A DNA stretch of 64,000 nt, taken from contig JACBWW010000046.1 of NCBI GenBank assembly GCA_020086605.1, positions 1,262,504 through 1,326,503 on the forward strand, written 5' to 3'. Made by a program: the position numbers and the translations under genes. This document shows, in pieces, positions 62,116-64,000 of this stretch. Under the pieces are notes generated by a model. It was given only the letters and a program-made list of their open reading frames with translations, was not told where the DNA came from and ran no database searches. Every line of letters begins with the position of its first letter. Position 1 is the stretch's first letter. Source of the DNA: Lanius collurio (taxonomy: Eukaryota > Chordata > Aves > Passeriformes > Laniidae).

Positions 62116-62555
62116 GCCACAAACCCTAAGTGAGGTGATGGAATGAGGATGGCACTGTCAGAGAAAAGGTTTATAATTCCTGTTGGTCATTTCAATGGTG
62201 GTATCTTTGATTATGGGAATATCTGCAGAATTTCTCAGCATGGGGAACTACATTTAAACATGGAAAAATTCTTGGTCTGAGGATCACAAAATGGCTCTCC
62301 CAAAAGTGACCCCACAGTCCCTGTGACGGTGATCACAGCGTTGCTTAATTATTTATAGTTTTGCTTTTTAAGTTTTCTGCAGTATTTGGATTTATTAGTT
62401 GCTGGGTAGAATCAGATCTGTTTGGTGCTGGGTACTTATTTATTTTGTGTCTGGCTTTTCTCCCAACATTATAGCAGGGGGCTACCTGCTTTCACTGCTT
62501 TTTTTTTGGTTTTGCTTTCATGCATTAATATAATATAATTTTTTTTGTTCTTATT

Positions 62556-62570
62556 AAAAAAAAAAAAAAA
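62556..62570. repeat. Homopolymer A15
   Basis: Fifteen consecutive A after TTCTTATT, with a T8-9 run about 15 bp upstream. It is a simple AT-rich repeat tract. Confidence 0.85.
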
Positions 62571-63375
62571 TTGTCTTGCTGCCATTTAATCAAGAGGAAG
62601 GAAAAATGAGAGCATGTGCAGATCTCTGAAAGGTCAGTGATCCCTCTGTGTAAAAAGTGATATTTCTGCTGTAACTTGGCCTCTCCATGGAGCAGCAAGG
62701 TGAGGATAATTTTATCCTCCTCAATATTCTCCATTTTAGTGGGCTTCTTACTGTTGGGGAGTAATTCCTATTCTGAAAGGCTTATAGTGAAGATAAGTTT
62801 ATATTTAGTGCAGTGGAAGAGAAGTCAGTGGGGCCCTGCAAATGGAGAGAGAATGGAGTCATAAAAATGTGCTGTGGGTCTGTGGAACAGGTTCAGGAGA
62901 GCAGTGAGAGAAACCACAGCAAGCACCAAAGGATTGGGGAAAACCTTGAGGAACAGGGAAAACTCAAATTTAGAAACGCTGAAGTTGTTCTTTTGCCTGG
63001 GCATTCACTGATTTTCATTGGAGAGCTTGAGATTTTCAAAGTTTTTCAAATATGTGAATGGGAAGATCAGTGTGTTTATACAGCATGTGAGCAACCTGCC
63101 TTTTAGAAAATAAAACCAGATCCTTTGAACCAGCATAGGAATTGAGATTTTACAGACTGGAGGCCTCAAATAACAGATTTTGTTAGACTGTGGCAGGTTG
63201 GAGTGCTTTGCAGAGTTTTGTACAATAAGCTCAGAGCAGCTTACACTAAACTTGCTAAGCATCAGTGTCTTAGCTCAGGGTGTCTTTTATGCCTTCATTA
63301 ATGCTTCAAACATAATTCCAGCTAATGGTCATTCGAACCATTAAAAATTAATATAATTCATTGTCGTCTATTGTA

Positions 63376-63408
63376 GTGAGTTTTATGCAGCTTCCTCATA
63401 AAACTCAC
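63376..63408. repeat. Perfect 12-bp-stem hairpin
   Basis: GTGAGTTTTATG at 63376-63387 and its exact complement CATAAAACTCAC at 63397-63408 flank the 9-nt loop CAGCTTCCT. It is shorter than a microRNA precursor stem and pairing does not extend outward. Confidence 0.92.
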
Positions 63409-63615
63409 AGTTCTGGCTTTCAATACATGAGATTTATCTTTTCCATAAAGAATTTTAACACAAAGTTACCTCAGTGCTCTCTCCAACATTGTACAGATTT
63501 GTGAGGACAGTATTCATTACATTCTTTAATGCAAGGATATTTGCATTTCTTCTGTGTATTTTTGCATTATATTATGCTATATGTTTGCTATTATAGATAG
63601 CAGAGAACAGATGTG

Positions 63616-63637
63616 TAATTAGTATTAATACTAATTA
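63616..63637. repeat. 22-bp perfect palindrome with paired TAATTA
   Basis: The left arm TAATTAGTATT (63616-63626) is followed directly by its complement AATACTAATTA (63627-63637). Two inverted TAATTA cores could bind a homeodomain dimer. An AT-rich background makes chance somewhat more likely than the uniform expectation. Confidence 0.92.
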
Positions 63638-64000
63638 AGCAGTGCATATGTGCTGCTTTAAAGGAGCTGTAACTCCATTTGCTGTGAGGATGCCCTGACA
63701 CTCTCTGTGATTGGTTTCCACCTTTGCTGGCTTTAGAATTCCCACTGAAGGCTTTTGATGGCAGTGGCTCCTCTGTAGAGGGTTGAGTTTAAGTTCTTAA
63801 AGGAACTTAACCATTTTTTCATCATAAGATAAGCCTTGTTCAGAATAAAAGGGGAAAAAATTAAATTAATCTACTCTTCTTAGCTTCCATAGTGAGTTAG
63901 GAATCATCACTTTAAGGGCTTTTATCTAAGATATTTGAGGATGATATGATAGGTAATTCTGAAGAGTGATCTGAAGACAAATTAACTAATTATTTGTAAA
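63638..64000. other. Noncoding DNA to window end
   Basis: Unique sequence with no gene recognised. The near-symmetrical GCAGTGCATATGTGCTGC just after the palindrome (about 63639-63656) includes a CATATG E-box. The remainder is ordinary AT-rich DNA. Confidence 0.5.

Larger units (their letters stand above)
61661..63322. other. Noncoding DNA, no gene seen
   Basis: Unique AT-rich sequence with two long A runs (62102-62115 and 62556-62570). Frames are under 100 codons with no domain. No gene or transposon was recognised. Confidence 0.6.
63323..63637. promoter_or_regulatory. Cluster of dyad symmetries, possible enhancer
   Basis: Three inverted repeats lie within 315 bp: a 7-bp stem TAATGGT/ACCATTA (63323-63343), a perfect 12-bp stem with a 9-nt loop (63376-63408) and a 22-bp perfect palindrome (63616-63637). 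The palindrome bears TAATTA at each end, the core of many homeodomain sites. Octamer-like ATTTGCAT occurs at about 63539-63546. The surrounding 63300-63700 sequence is complex and non-repetitive, as in conserved noncoding elements. The symmetry is directly visible; the enhancer role is inference. An RNA-structure role is the alternative. Confidence 0.3.

Noticed and set aside
62556..62570. Poly(A) tail of a processed pseudogene or retroposon
   Set aside because: The sequence upstream is AT-rich noncoding DNA with no gene-like or LINE/SINE body and no flanking target duplication found.
63376..63408. MicroRNA precursor
   Set aside because: The stem is only 12 bp and pairing does not extend outward. 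Precursors normally have stems of roughly 25-35 bp.
1..64000. CRISPR arrays, operons, riboswitches, bacterial promoters
   Set aside because: Repeat content and composition indicate vertebrate nuclear DNA. No regularly spaced repeats or compact gene clusters are present.

Overview
The window looks like noncoding DNA from a bird, most likely a passerine or another neoavian. The evidence is several 5'-truncated CR1 LINE tails ending in the avian ATTCTGTG-type 3' terminus, one bird-type ERVL-like solo LTR, general CpG depletion, and no mammalian SINEs or bacterial-style gene packing. The species is inferred from repeat content only. No chromosome or neighbouring gene can be named from the sequence.

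No protein-coding gene, exon, tRNA or rRNA can be supported. The longest open frame is 184 codons. It lies in a locally GC- and CpG-richer, proline/serine-rich patch (51568-52122) with no domain I recognise. All other frames are shorter and look like chance. The sequence could be one large intron or intergenic DNA (a gene desert); the two cannot be told apart here.

Layout: 1-15.4 kb is unique AT-rich DNA with candidate conserved noncoding blocks near 2.7-3.06, 7.48-7.76, 9.59-9.87 and 12.8-13.05 kb. A CR1 tail lies at 15.42-15.72 kb (+). A degraded older LINE-like stretch at about 19.44-19.70 kb is followed by a CR1 tail on the minus strand (19.80-19.95 kb). Two related CR1 tails in direct orientation sit at 28.78-29.27 and 31.98-32.24 kb and share an identical 88-bp core. 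The stretch 32.2-46.2 kb is unique DNA with small tandem duplications. A complete solo LTR occupies 46217-47008, flanked by a 5-bp target-site duplication. Another minus-strand CR1 tail lies at 47.85-47.96 kb. The rest is unique DNA, ending in the two most regulatory-looking stretches: a CpG-enriched block at 61.0-61.66 kb, and a run of dyad symmetries at 63.32-63.64 kb that includes a 12-bp-stem hairpin and a 22-bp perfect palindrome carrying two TAATTA homeodomain-type cores.

I found no evidence of an undescribed multi-gene system. The items most worth checking are the 63.3-63.7 kb dyad cluster, the 61.0-61.7 kb CpG-enriched block and the precisely bounded LTR. Conservation claims are impressions from reading one sequence and need a multi-species alignment.
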